Assembly (NCBI RefSeq): GCF_028372415.1
Contig: NC_092872.1
Span: forward strand, 266,439,008 to 266,503,007
Source of the DNA: Notamacropus eugenii
Taxonomy: Eukaryota > Chordata > Mammalia > Diprotodontia > Macropodidae
Direction of reading: 5' to 3'
Length of the DNA stretch: 64,000 bases
The position numbers and the translations under genes are program-made. The notes under the pieces are model-generated. The model was not told the DNA's origin, did not search any database, and was given only the letters and a program-made list of their open reading frames with translations. This document shows, in pieces, positions 32,975-44,723 of the stretch; position 1 is the stretch's first letter; each line of letters starts with the position of its first letter.

Positions 32975-33700
32975 GTTGTGGTTCACCCATCCATCCATCC
33001 ATCCTGGCCACTTGCCATGTACCTTGCCAAAGGACCCATACTTTCTGCCTCACTTCTCTCTATGAGCCACTCACCACTTTGTAAAAAATTTTATAAGCAT
33101 TTTTTTCTCCTTCCCACTTCTCTCAAATTTCCCCCATCTTCCCCCCAGCAAACAAACAAAAAAGTAAACAAAATCCTCATAATAAATCTGCATCGTCCAG
33201 CAAGGCAAATTCTCTCATTAGCCATGTCCTCATTCTACATTTTGAATATATCACCTCTTTGGCAGGAGGTTTCATTTAAAAAAAATTCCACTTAATAATA
33301 CTTTATTTTTTCCAGTTACATGTAAAGATAGTTTCAACATTCACTTTTATAAGATTTGAATTCCAAATTTTTTCTCCCTCTCTCTCTCCCCTCCCCTCAG
33401 CCTCCCCTTCCCTTTCCCCAAGACAGAAGGCAATCTGATACATGTTATACATGTATATTAAACATATTTCCACATTAATCACGTTGCATTCACCACCTTT
33501 TTTCTCTTTTCTGGACACAGTAATTAAGTCAACACTTCTATTGCCTCTGGAAAATATGAAAATCGACTGTCCCATGACCCTACTCACCATCCCTGTAACC
33601 CCTCAGACCCCAATTCCCTTTGCTGACACCACTCTCTTATGTGTGTTGAGATCCGCTATTAAAATACAAGTTTCTGGAGGGACTCTCTCATTTTTGTATT
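32975..33700 (-). mobile_element. L1 LINE 3' UTR pieces, antisense
   Basis: Two L1 3' UTR types in tandem: about 33060-33280 (agcaaggcaaattctctcat, tagccatgtcctcattctac) and 33295-33480 (ttttccagttacatgtaaag, atagtttcaacattcacttt, caatctgatacatgttatac). 33480-33700 continues less clearly. The pyrimidine-rich stretch at 33370-33420 is typical of this UTR. Confidence 0.7.
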
Positions 33701-33737
33701 TTTATCTCTACAGTCTAACACAAGGCCTGGAAAAAAT

Positions 33738-33895
33738 ATATGTATATATATAATGTGTGTGTGTGTGTGTGTGTGTATAGGAATATGTATGTATGTGTAT
33801 ACATATACAATATGAATATATACACACATATATACATAGACATATACACACACAAACATATACACATACATATATACACACACATATGAATTGAC
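33738..33895. repeat. (TG)n / TATG-CATA microsatellite
   Basis: A perfect (TG)n run at about 33753-33776 is flanked by tatgtatg and acatatacacac variants. Confidence 0.95.
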
Positions 33896-35074
33896 CTGGA
33901 AAAATTCTGAAATGATTTCCAAGGCCATAAGCTACAAGTGATCCCTACCATCATCAGGTCTCGAAAAGCACATTAAAAAAAACACTTTCCAAAAAAACCC
34001 AACAACCCCACTTTTATATTTAGAATAGAAAATAAAAGATCCTTTATTACAAATGAGGGAGGACAATTAAAGTGTGCAATTGCTCCCCTTTCTCTGAGAG
34101 AGGAAATATTTCATGTTAATTAGCTTAGAAAAAACTCTTAGTTTTCAGTCTAATAGTAGGACCCTTTCTGAATTGCTTTGACTGAAAAAAATAATCATCA
34201 TCCTGTAAATCCCATCTCTCTGGAGATAAGACCTTCCATAGGCAGCTAGGAGGACTGATATACTGTCAAGTTCTATGTTATACCTGAAGCTTTTTCCAGT
34301 TTGCTAAACACCTGCCAGAGGTCCTTATATTGACTTGTAGATATAAGGAATAATTCTATACTAACTAGGTATAAGGCCACAGAATCTCCCCTGTCTTCCC
34401 TTTTCCATACATCCTGCTTTCACTGTAGTTTAAGTACTCATTACTGTTTGTCTGGGATTTTTGTAATTTCATCCTAATTGTTAGAGTTGTAACTAGGGTA
34501 GGACAATCAGAATTTTGCCCTAGGGTACAAAAATTAAGTGTGCAATTAAGACAGTTCAATTAAGGGAGTGCAAACATTTAAAAAAATTATTTTGCATTAT
34601 AAAGTTTTGTTACATCTACATTTTGACAATACTTTCACTTCTTCAGCAACAGTAAAGAAGATAGTATGAATAATTAAGTAAACTAGGAAGCTATTAGGTA
34701 TGTTTCCTTCCCATAAAAGCAGCTTGACAAATAACCTTTTCCCCAGGTGTATCCTTTCCCTCTGCCTCCCCAGGTGGTGACCTCTATAGCACTAGTCATG
34801 TGGTGACCCAATCTCTCCAGCCTGGTCAGTTTTAGGGTTTCTTCCACCATTCCCTCAAAGGAGCATTTAGTATTGTCTGACCCAATCACCAAAAATTGTT
34901 AGTTATAGATAGATATAATCCATAAAAATTCAACTCTAATGCCTTCTTGTAGACTGAAGTTGATCCTGAATTCTCTAAGTCTAGGGCCTACCACGCTGGA
35001 AAGGTTTTGATGAAAAATCCTGCAAAAGATCCTTGTCCAGTTCTAATTAAAGTTGAGAAGACTGGAGGATTTAG
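33896..35074. other. Unassigned AT-rich sequence
   Basis: About 1.2 kb with no clear repeat or gene. 34365-34892 holds small frames without domains. Confidence 0.35.
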
Positions 35075-35305
35075 AATCACTTAGCACAATGTCTAGCACA
35101 CAGTAGGTTCTTAAAAATGCTTATTGATTGATTGAATCAAAGCACCTGAATTTGAATCTGACTGCTGCTATGTTCTACTTGTGTGATTTTGAATTTGCCA
35201 ATTAATTTCTCTGGGCCTCAGTTTCCTCATCTATAAAATAAGACTGTTGGAATAGATGACCTCTATTCTAGTTTCAAATCTCAGTCCATGGTTCTATGAT
35301 GACAT
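35075..35305 (+). mobile_element. L2 3' end followed by MIR-like SINE
   Basis: L2 end: aatgtctagcacacagtagg, aaaaatgcttattgattgat. MIR: ctgctatgttctacttgtgt, ctgggcctcagtttcctcat, ggaatagatgacctctattc. Confidence 0.75.
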
Positions 35306-35459
35306 CCCTAACTAAACTCTAGGAAAAGACTGATTGATTTAAATGCTGGTACATGGGAGTAGGGAGCAAGGGATAAGGTTATTCTGGTTTATCAAACTGA
35401 GTGATTAACTAAGGGCTTCTTATAAACCTAGCAATATTCATTTCTGCCTTAGGTAGTGC

Positions 35460-35600
35460 AGTATAATTTACATAGAAGCATAGATTTAAAGCTGAAAGGG
35501 ACTTTATTAGTCTTCTGGTCCAACCCTCTCGTTTTAGAGATGGAAAGTGAGACTTCAATGTATCCAGATCTGAATCCTCTGAGTCTTGATGTAAAGAGCT
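35460..35600 (-). mobile_element. MIR-like SINE, antisense
   Basis: gatttaaagctgaaagggac, ctggtccaaccctctcgttt, tagagatggaaagtgagact. Confidence 0.65.
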
Positions 35601-35739
35601 ATGATCACTGGCCAGGAGGGTAGATAGAGAAGGCAGAGGGGATTGGGTTGAATGAGTCTTGAACCTAGAATATGTTTCTCCTCTTGTCTTTTGTTAAACC
35701 AGTGTCTGAAATAAGAATTTTTCTTGTTCCTGGGACATG

Positions 35740-35850
35740 GGCATAGATTTAGAATGGGAGGTGGCCTTACAGGTCATGTAGTCTAGACCCTTATTTTACA
35801 GATGAGAAAACTGAGTCCAAGAGAGATAAAGTGAAAAAAAACCCAACACA
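35740..35850 (-). mobile_element. MIR-like SINE, antisense
   Basis: catgtagtctagacccttat, tttacagatgagaaaactga. Confidence 0.7.
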
Positions 35851-36364
35851 ACCCAAATTTGATTAATTGATGGAACCTGTTGGTTGGATTCCTTTTAACT
35901 GACATTTTGGTAAAATTCTAATAGTTTGAACATCTGTCACCAAATCTCTTTCTTCTACAAATTACTAGTTTGCTTCTCAGTTACTTGAAGTTAGACTCCA
36001 GAAATGAAATTGAAGATCTGAGATTTTCCTCACTTTAAAATCTGATAAAATGTTTAATCGGAAGCAACTAAATTGAGCCTCATCTACTGTGTGGCAAGGA
36101 CTGTTTAAGCCAAAACAACAAGAAGCAATCTCTGCTCCCTAAGCTCTACATTCTCCAGGAGGGAAACAATATGTCTGCAGGTACTTAAATACAGAAGGAC
36201 TAAAGATGATCCAGGCAGTCAGTATTTATTAAGTATCCTTACATGTAGAAATGGGAAAAGTGCTAGGCTTTGATTCAGAAGAACCTATGGTCAAGTCCCT
36301 TCTTTGGTTAATTGTATGACCTTGGTAAAGTCACTTGACTTTTTAGTATTTCAAGTAACTTTCT
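35851..36364. other. Mostly unassigned sequence
   Basis: 36250-36360 holds a sense MIR scrap (gaccttggtaaagtcacttg). The rest is not recognised. Confidence 0.4.
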
Positions 36365-37290
36365 AAAACTATAGTTTTTTTTTAAACTTTATTTTTTAAA
36401 ATTAACCATCATTTATTTTTATACTCCCCCTTCAAAACAGAAAAAAAGAAAAACAAAGTCCTTGTAACAAATATGCATTTGTTCAGCAAAATAAATTCTT
36501 GCATTGGCCATGTCCCAAAATGTCTTATCCTTCTACATCTTCTACCCCTCACCTCTCTGTCAGGCTTTAAGTGTCTGTCCTCTAGAATCATGTTTGGTTA
36601 GTACATTGATCGACATTTTCAGAGTTGTTTGTCTTTACCTTGTCAGTATATACATTGTTCTGGTTCTTCTTGCTTCACTCCACTTTGCATATAGCTCTTT
36701 CTTGGTTTTTCTGAAACCATCATTTTTGTCATTGCTTAAGACAAAATAATAATTCCACTGTATTCATATGCCACAATTTGTTCAGCCATCCCCCAATTGA
36801 TGGGAACCCCCTTGGTTTCCAGTTCTCTGCTACCACAAAAAGAAGTGCTATGAGGATTTTAATATAGAGAGATTCTTTTCCTCTTTAAAAAAAATTCTTT
36901 GGGGGCAGAAGTAAGTACTGATATCACCAGGTCAAAATGTATGCACAGCTATACCCTTTGGGGGCATGTAGTTCCAATTTGCTTTCTAGAATAGCTGGAC
37001 TAATTCCCAGATTAGCCAACAGACAGATCACTATGTACATGAATGTGCCTGTTTTTCTACAGTCTCTCCAATATTTGTTACCTTTTTCTATAGACTGAAT
37101 GTGAGGTGGAGCCTCAGAGTTACTTTAATTTTAATTGCTCTAACTATTAGTGATTTGGAGCTCTAGCCCTCATGACTCATTATACCTTAGATTTCTTCCT
37201 TTGAAAACTTCCTGTTCATATCTTTTGACCAATCATCAATTGGGGAATGGCTTTTGCTCTTATCAAGTTAAATCTGTTCCTTAAATGTCT
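36365..37290 (-). mobile_element. L1 LINE 3' end, antisense, about 0.9 kb
   Basis: Well-preserved order: tgcatttgttcagcaaaata, gttctggttcttcttgcttc, gttcagccatcccccaattg, tggtttccagttctctgcta, ggtcaaaatgtatgcacagc, gtgaggtggagcctcagagt, cctgttcatatcttttgacc. It spans the 3' UTR and the end of ORF2, with no long frame. Confidence 0.88.
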
Positions 37291-37469
37291 CCAAGGACTA
37301 CAAATTGCAGAGCAGGTGCTGATCAACATTGGCAGAGGGGGCCCTCCCGGGGAGCCTTCTATACGAATGAAATAACAAATAGGTCAAAAAATTAAGAAAT
37401 TGGAATTTCTTTGTAATACAACTGCAACAGGAGGAAAAGCTTTGTTTGACAGGCAGTTTTAATTGATTA

Positions 37470-37680
37470 CCAGTGTGGTGTAGTAGAAGACATAATGGAG
37501 TGATAGTAGAGAGGACTTGAGTTCAAATCTCAGCTTTCATTTGTTAGCTTTGTGACCTTGACAAGTAATATTATCTCTTTAGACCTCAGTTCCCGCAACT
37601 GTAAAATGAGCTATTGCATAAGAAGACTTCTAGGTTTCTTTTCATCCCAAATGATCTGTAGCATTTAAGAAGAAATAAAA
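37470..37680 (+). mobile_element. MIR-like SINE
   Basis: gtgtggtgtagtagaagaca, gacttgagttcaaatctcag, agctttgtgaccttgacaag, gtaaaatgagctattgcata. Confidence 0.75.
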
Positions 37681-38269
37681 GTAATTCAGTAACTTTCTAT
37701 AATAATATTCTCATTACTTTCTAAGTATTCATCCTTTCTCTTTCATAGGAAGGGGTTATTTTAACTTCTCCAAATCGCTTTGATTTTACACCTACAGAAA
37801 AGTGAGCATCTCGATTTTCGACACATAAATGCTTTAATGGATACATAGACAGTAATTTAGTTTGACTTAAATGTAATAATCTGGTCCATTTATCTGGGCT
37901 GACAAGATTTCATTTCCTAATGATCTTTTATTGTAAATTTATTTGATTTCTTCTAATATATTACCTCGTTTCTCATCTCCTTTCCTTTTGAAAAAATATG
38001 GATGATTTTGAATGGAGTTATGAAGTCTTGGCCCAATGATGACAGCTCCAAGAATTGATGACTATCTCCACCCCTTGAGACAAACGACTTTGTTGGCTAA
38101 CAAAGTCCCCAGCTAAATGGAACATTAGTTTATAAAGAAGTTCCAGAGAAAGCTGGGGCATTGCACAACTAGTTTATCTCAGGGACCCTTAAATCAAATT
38201 CATACCTGACTAGGAATCCCCATTATTATATCACCAACAAGTGGTCATCCACTTTTGAAAAGTTAGTTA
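37681..38269. other. Unassigned sequence
   Basis: Nothing recognised. Confidence 0.3.
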
Positions 38270-38395
38270 AATTTTATTTTTTCAATTAATGAGCTTTTAT
38301 TTTCTCTTCCTCCTACCATGTCTACAAAGACAACAGTGGAAAACAAAACCCTTTTAACAAATATGTATAATTTAGTGATATAAAGTATCTCTAGG
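38270..38395 (-). mobile_element. L1 LINE 3' UTR fragment, antisense
   Basis: gagcttttattttctcttcc, aaacaaaacccttttaacaa; resembles the 36.4 kb L1 start. Confidence 0.55.
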
Positions 38396-39240
38396 GATGG
38401 TGAATTTACTTCCTCCTGAGATAGCTCATACTACTTACTCCTGAGTGGTTTCAGCTCTCAGGAAGTCGTTCCTACCATAGAGCTCAAGAGTCTTCCACTA
38501 TGCCATATTTCCTGGTTGCCCCTAGTTCTTTGCTCTGGATCAAGTGGAACAAGTTGGATCCATTTTCCACTGGATAGTTCAAATATTTGAAGACAGCTAT
38601 CATGCTTTCCCTGAGTGGACTCTTCTCTAGACTGTATTGACTTCACTTCCTTCCACTGATCTTATAACATGATCTTCAGTCTCCTCACCATTTGATAAAT
38701 TTAACAAGTGTTTACCAAACACTTACTAAGTTCCAGGTATTGTGCTAGGTGCTGACAATACAAAGGAGAAAACAATGGATCAGTTCCTATCTTCAAGGCA
38801 TTTCTATTCTATTGAGTACCACACTGGATGCCCTTATCTGGGCTTGCTCTAGCTGGTCAAGGTCCTTTCTAAAATATGACACCCGTGACTGGATACAATA
38901 CTGAAAATCTCTAAAATTCCTTTGATCTTGAAATCCTATGAATCTTGTGTGTCCTGAACATAGAGATATGCCACAATATTGTTGTGAGCACAATGCTGTT
39001 CTTATTGCATCTGATCATTGCATTATACTTTTAGCTTCCAGGCACACAGTTGACCAATATTGAACTCCTCTCAACCCCTGAAGTCTTTTCTATATTTACT
39101 GTTGTGTAATTGTACATCCCTCTGTCTTTATTTGTGCAATTTAGTTCTTGGACCCAAGTATAAGACTTTACATTTGTCTCTATTATGTTATACATTATTA
39201 GATCATTGCCTGCCACTTTTACTTCTGGAGACTTTTTTTA
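38396..39240 (-). mobile_element. L3/CR1 LINE, antisense, with nested L2 end
   Basis: Antisense L3/CR1: gggatggtgaatttacttcc, ttgcccctagttctttgctc, atatttgaagacagctatca, ctagctggtcaaggtccttt, gtgactggatacaatactga, ctaagtataagactttacat-like sequence near 39150. Interrupted at 38695-38815. Confidence 0.8.
38695..38815 (-). mobile_element. L2 3' end nested in L3
   Basis: aacaagtgtttaccaaacac, ttccaggtattgtgctaggt, tcctatcttcaaggcatttc; the flanking L3 is colinear. Confidence 0.7.
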
Positions 39241-39314
39241 ACCCCAATTTTGTCTTCCAATGTTTGCTCTGACTCCCAGCAAATTAAATAGTGTGACATC
39301 TTTGCCTTCATCCA

Positions 39315-39450
39315 AGTTCAATCCAATTCAAGACAAAAAACATTTATTAATCGCATACAATATGCACAGGACTATTATAGGCCCTGAGCATAGAAAGGCA
39401 AAACCATTAACAGATCTTGCCCTCAAGGACCTTACATTCTACTAAAATTA
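39315..39450 (-). mobile_element. L2 LINE 3' end, antisense
   Basis: caaaaaacatttattaatcg, ccctgagcatagaaaggcaa, ttgccctcaaggaccttaca. Confidence 0.7.
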
Positions 39451-39514
39451 TTTATAAAAATGTAGATAGCACAGATCCCTGGGGACAGCTCAGTAAGGAC
39501 TCCATAAGAAGTAG

Positions 39515-39770
39515 CAGAGGCAGTTAGGTGGCACAATGGATAGAGTACTAGGCCTGGAATCAAGAAGACCCACCTTCCTGAGTTCAAATCTGGTCTCAGA
39601 CACTAGCTGTGTGACCCTGGGCAAGTCATTCCACCCTGTTTGTCTCAGTTTCCTTATCTGTAAAATGAGCTGGAGAAGGAAATGGAAAAACCACTCCAGT
39701 ATTTCTGCCAAGAAAATCCTAACTGGGGTCTCAGAGAGTCAGAAATAACTGAAAATGACTGAACAACAGG
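39515..39770 (+). mobile_element. tRNA-derived SINE with RTE-type tail
   Basis: Near complete: ggcagttaggtggcacaatg, actaggcctggaatcaagaa, tagctgtgtgaccctgggca, aaaatgagctggagaaggaa, ctgccaagaaaatcctaact, gactgaacaacagg. Confidence 0.92.
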
Positions 39771-39935
39771 AAAGTCTTGAATTTGGTGGTAGAAGACCTG
39801 AGTTCCAATCCTGACTCTGCCACTTACCAGCAGTGTGACCTTGAGCAAATCACTAAACCTATATAGACCCCAGTTTCTTCATGTGTAAAATGGCTAGGTG
39901 GGTTCCAAGATCCTTTTCATCTCTGAATCTAACAG
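39771..39935 (+). mobile_element. MIR-like SINE
   Basis: gaatttggtggtagaagacc, tgagttccaatcctgactct, gtgtgaccttgagcaaatca, gatccttttcatctctgaat. Confidence 0.75.
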
Positions 39936-40759
39936 ACCTCTTACCAAATTAATGTAGAATCATTAATGATTATTCTAATACATATGATCATATAAGATAT
40001 ATTTGTCCACATGTGTTGTCTAAATACAAAGATATTTAGCTTATAGGAGGCATGGGTAGATATCTCCGTGTTCTAGGCCACTCCTCTCCAAGAAAGACTG
40101 TAGTCTCAGCCTTGAGGAGAGCAGGAGAAAGGCTCCTGCATGGCATTCACTCCCTTCCTCACCTTTCTGCAAGAGGGTCATCTCTCTGCCCTCCTCAAAT
40201 ATTTCTGATCTAGGGATAGGACTTTGGGAATTCAGGAGGGAAGTTACTTCTCTGGCCACTCTTATGGGAGAGGGTAGCTCCAAGCCTAAGCCTCCAGCTT
40301 GGCCTCTTCCTATCAACCAATGGTTAGACAAAAGTGCATCACCAAGAGTGAGTAGTAAATAAGCCTATTTATCCACACAAATAGCAAACAGAAATTGGAG
40401 AGGTTATACTGCTCAGAATATACCAGAAAATCTATGAGATCAAATGAGTTTTTTAGATGGGAGCACAATGAGACTTCAGCTCAAAATAAGGGCGATGGCC
40501 TGATTTTATGAAAAGGACGATCTTTTCTCTGAAGCATCTAGAGAAGAAAGTGGAAATGAGGGACATGTGGAAGAGTCAACACTTCCTACATGTCTATAGG
40601 CTTTCTTTATCTTTCCACAAGTCTCTCCAAGAGTCTCTTGAGTCATTCAATTCTTTTATCAAGAAGATCTAGAACCAAGTCTACCCCTTACATAGATATG
40701 ATGCGTCAGTGCTCTCTCTAACAATTAGGAGTCATACCTCCTTTTGCACACAGTCATAT
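39936..40759. other. Unassigned sequence
   Basis: About 0.8 kb unassigned. 40041-40331 carries a 96 aa minus-strand frame without a recognisable domain. Confidence 0.3.
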
Positions 40760-40985
40760 AAAAAACTATCCAGGCTTGGATGAAAGCCTGTTGTAGTATT
40801 ACTTGGGTCCAGTCATTCCACAAGTACTGAATTAACTTAATTATGCTTTCTTCTAGCCCACATTTCTTCACTTAGCCTTAAGAATATTATGAGACACTGG
40901 GAAATATCAAAAAGGTATCATAGATCTGCAACATTTCCCTGACCTCTTAGTCTGGTAACCCTCTCGTATACAGTTCTCATATACA
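40760..40985 (-). mobile_element. L3/CR1 LINE, internal ORF2 part, antisense
   Basis: tgaattaacttaattatgct, aagaatattatgagacactg, tcaaaaaggtatcatagatc, ctgacctcttagtctggtaa follow the antisense CR1/L3 reverse-transcriptase region. Confidence 0.6.
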
Positions 40986-41059
40986 TATACAAATTCCCAA
41001 GGGGAAATCCAAATTTTTTTTTGGTCATGCTGACTTTTTTTCCCCTCTCTCAAATATTG

Positions 41060-41390
41060 TTTGAAACAGCAATTCACATTTCTAAAAGGTTTTGTGATTT
41101 ATAAAGTACTTCCCTTGCAATGGTTCCATGAGATAGACAATAAAAGTGTTTTTATCCCTATTTTACAGGTGTGGAAACTGAGGTTTGGAGAGGTAAATTT
41201 TATAAGCTCATAGATTTTAGGCTTGAAGGGACTTACAGGTTATATAATCTAATCCCCTCATTTTATGAGGAACTTGAGCCCCCAAAAGTGAACTGAATTG
41301 CCCAAGAGCATATTGCTGGCAGGATTTGCACCCAGGTCCTCAGACTCCAGTTCCAACTTTCTTTCTACTGCCTTACCCAAGCTCATACAG
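41060..41390 (-). mobile_element. Two antisense MIR-like SINEs
   Basis: 41070-41200 (aaaggttttgtgatttataa, ttttacaggtgtggaaactg) and 41205-41390 (taggcttgaagggacttaca, gatttgcacccaggtcctca). Confidence 0.75.
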
Positions 41391-41544
41391 TTCATATGTG
41401 TGGGGGCTGCAATTAGAACTTGAGGTGTAGTGAGTGCTTTCTACTAGCCAGACAGTTATCAGAAGTTTAGTAAGTATTCTGTTCTCATGAGATTTTGGGG
41501 GGGAATGGAATTTCCCCTGTACTTGAAAGTTCTATAGAACTAAG

Positions 41545-41800
41545 CCCTAGAGGCAGCTAGGTGGTGCAGTGAGTGGAGTTCTGAGCCCAGAGTCAGGAAG
41601 ACCTGAGTTCAAATTTGGCTTCAGATACTCCCTAGTTGTATGACCCCTGGGACACCACTTACCCCTGTTTTCCTTAGTTTCCTCATCTGTAAAATGAGTT
41701 GGAGAAGGGAATGGTGAACCAGTCCAGTATCCTTGCCAAGAAAAATCCAAATGAGGTCATGAAGAGTTGAACACAACTCAAACTACTGAACAAGAACAAA
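41545..41800 (+). mobile_element. tRNA-derived SINE with RTE-type tail
   Basis: Near complete: aggcagctaggtggtgcagt, gagtcaggaagacctgagtt, aaaatgagttggagaaggga, ttgccaagaaaaatccaaat, tgaagagttgaacacaactc. Confidence 0.92.
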
Positions 41801-42364
41801 CAAAATGGAAGTAAGAAACACCACAATTAATTCCAGTTTAGATGCTTATAGCTGTAGAATAAACACCAGTTATTTGCAGTTGGTTACCCAATGATATTTT
41901 TATTTCCCCACCCTGCCCTGCCTCTTCCTTAATACATCATACATATTTTCATCTTGTTTAAGATACTTGCAATATTATGTTTTGTAATGACACTTTCTTT
42001 CTGCAAAAATCAGAGGCCAACAGTGGCCTCAGGTGGTGCCCAAGGGTGGGGCCATAGATTCTCATGGTGACCTGAAGGGAAGGCACAAGAGTGGCTGCCA
42101 GTGTTGGCAGAGAGTCTGTGTATGAAAGATAAGCTCTCACTTAAAGGAAAAACCAGGATTGAGATGGATGCTAATTTTTCAGGAGAATTAGCTTTGGAGA
42201 CCAGCTCCATTCAGAACATATTCACTGAGTTCCAACTCTGGGCCAAGAATTGTACTGGAAATGGGGGAGAATCAAATCTCAGGGAGATGAGAAACTTCCC
42301 TGTGGAGAGCTCATGATCTGGGGGAGGTTTTAGACTCGAACTTAGGTAGCTATGATACACTATA
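41801..42364. other. Mostly unique sequence
   Basis: 42190-42320 may be an antisense L2 end (attcactgagttccaactct, gggccaagaattgtactgga). Otherwise unassigned. Confidence 0.35.
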
Positions 42365-42734
42365 TTCCATTTTTAAAAGTTATTGATGTCTTCTGCTTTT
42401 TTGTATCATCATTGTTATCCATAGGATCTCTCCCTCCCCTTCCCACAAAACCATGGCATATAACAAATTGTCTTTCTTAAGTTCAAAAAAGAAAGAAAGA
42501 CAAACAAGAGGAAATAATCTATACAGCTGATTGATATGTTGGAAAAGTTCAAAAACATGCACAATGTGTAACACTTATGGACCTTCCACCTCCATGAAGG
42601 GATGGGTGGGGTTCTTCACTGAAGTTATTTAAGCTTCATCTTTATAATTTGGTTACATTCACTTTTGATTTTTGGTACATGGTCATTCTTTCAATTTATG
42701 TAGTCATTGTATATTTCTGTTTTCTTGGTTGTGT

Positions 42735-43470
42735 TGGATTTAACCTGTTGATTTCACCTTTGCAACACCTTTCAAATACATCCTCTTTGTTCCTTTAACA
42801 CTGCCAGGACTCTGGTGCAGGTTCTCATCACCTCATGCCTAGACTATTGTAATAGCCTGCTTGTAGGGGTGTGGTGTGGTGGTGGTCTGCCTGCCTCAAG
42901 TGTCTAATCTGTCCTTCATTAAGCTACCAAAGTGATTTTCCTAAAGCACAAGCCCAACCATGTCAGGCACCCACCCCCCTCAATAAACTCCAAAAGTTTC
43001 CAGGACAAACACAAAATGTTCTATTTGGAATTCAAAGCCTTTCAGAACTTAACCTTCTTCTTACCTTTCCAGTTTTTTTTATACCTTACTCCCCAATATG
43101 TAATCTCTGTTCCAGTGACAATGGCCTCCTCACTATTCCAAGAAGGAGACCCTCCATCTTTTAGTTCCCGGCATCTTCTTTGGCTGTACCCCATGCCTGG
43201 AATGCTCTTCCCCCTCTTTTCCACCTCTTGACATCCCTGGCTTCCTTCAAGTCCCAGCTAAATCCTCACCTTCTAGAGGAAGTCTTCCCTAACCCTTGTT
43301 AATTTTATTGCTTTCCCTCTCATTTACTTCCTATCTGTCTTGTATATAACTTGTTTGTACTTTGTTGTTTGCTTCTTGTCTCCCCCACTAGACTGTAAAT
43401 TCCTTGAGGTCAGGGACTGTCTTTTACATTTTACATTTAATTCTGGCATATAGTAGGTATTGATAAATGT
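42735..43470 (+). mobile_element. L2 LINE 3' region nested in the L1
   Basis: Sense L2: tgcaggttctcatcacctca, tgcctagactattgtaatag, taccaaagtgattttcctaa, ggaattcaaagcctttcaga, ccatgcctggaatgctcttc, agactgtaaattccttgagg, and 3' end ggcatatagtaggtattgat. L1 3' UTR sequence flanks both sides, with a small L1 deletion at the junction. Confidence 0.88.
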
Positions 43471-44590
43471 TTATAGACTGAGTTCATATAGATCTTTCCT
43501 TGCTTCTCTGTATTCATTATACACTTTCTTACAGTACAGCAACATTTCATTACCTTCATGTACCACAATTTGTTTAGCCATTGCCCCATTAATGGATGTC
43601 TCTTTTTTTCCCAATTCTTTGTTATCACAAAATGTGCTATTATAAATATTTTGGTGTACTTAAGGACTTTCTTCTTATCAATGGCTTCCTTGAAGCATAA
43701 AACAGTATTGGAGTCTCTGGTTCAAAGGGTGTGGATATTCTAGTCACTTTATTTGCATAATTCCAAATCTTTATAATGGTTGTACCAGTTCACAGCTACA
43801 CCAATAATGTATTAGCGTGCCTATAATTCCCCAGTACACTTAACATGCATTATAGTCATTTTTTGTTATCTTTGTCAATTTGTAGGGTATGAAATAAAAC
43901 CTCAGGGTTGTTTTGATTTGTGTTTCTCTTATTACTAATGATTTGGAGCATTCTTTCATTTGGTTGTGAACAGTTTACAATTCTTCTTGAGAACTCTTCA
44001 TTCATGTTCTTTGAGCATTTACCTAATGGAGAATGGCTTTTAAATTTATGTGTATTTATGAATTGTTTATATATCTTGTATACCAAATGCTTATCAGAGA
44101 AATTTGATAGAAAAATGTTTTCTCGTTCTACCACTTCCTTTCTCATCCCGATTGCATTAATTTTGTCTGTGCAGAAGCTTTTTAGCTTCATGTAATCAAA
44201 GTTATCTCTTATTTTTTGTATTGGCTTATATCTCTTGTTTGATTAAGAATGCATTTCCTACAGATAGTTGTAGAAGTGTATGATCTATTTCTTTTCTAAT
44301 TTTCTTTTAGATCATTTTTTTGCTATTGCTTGTATATTTGTTTAGAACGCATTGTCAAATATGGTATAAAATGTTAATCGAAGCCTAATTTATGCCAGAT
44401 GGATCTTCAATTTTCCCAGCAGTATTGATCAAATTAGACTTTTTTTCCCTCAGGTAATTTGTGTTGCGTACTTTATCAAACACTGGGTCATTTTGTTTCA
44501 TTCTTTCTGATTCTCTTTTGTTGAGTCTGTTCCATTGATTTATCCCTCTTGTTTTTTAACGAATCCCAAATGGTTTTGAAGACTGCTGCA

Positions 44591-44723
44591 TTATAATATA
44601 ATATAATATAATATAATATAATATAATATAATATAATATAATATAATATAATATAATATAATATAATATAATATAATATAATATAATATAATATAATATA
44701 ATATAATATAATATAATATAATT
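44591..44723. repeat. (ATAAT)n microsatellite inside L1 ORF2
   Basis: About 26 perfect 5-bp units. Flanks (ggttttgaagactgctgcat and tttgagatctgtgctattcc) are contiguous L1 ORF2, so the array grew inside the LINE. A 70-codon Tyr/Ile/Leu frame here is an artefact. Confidence 0.98.
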
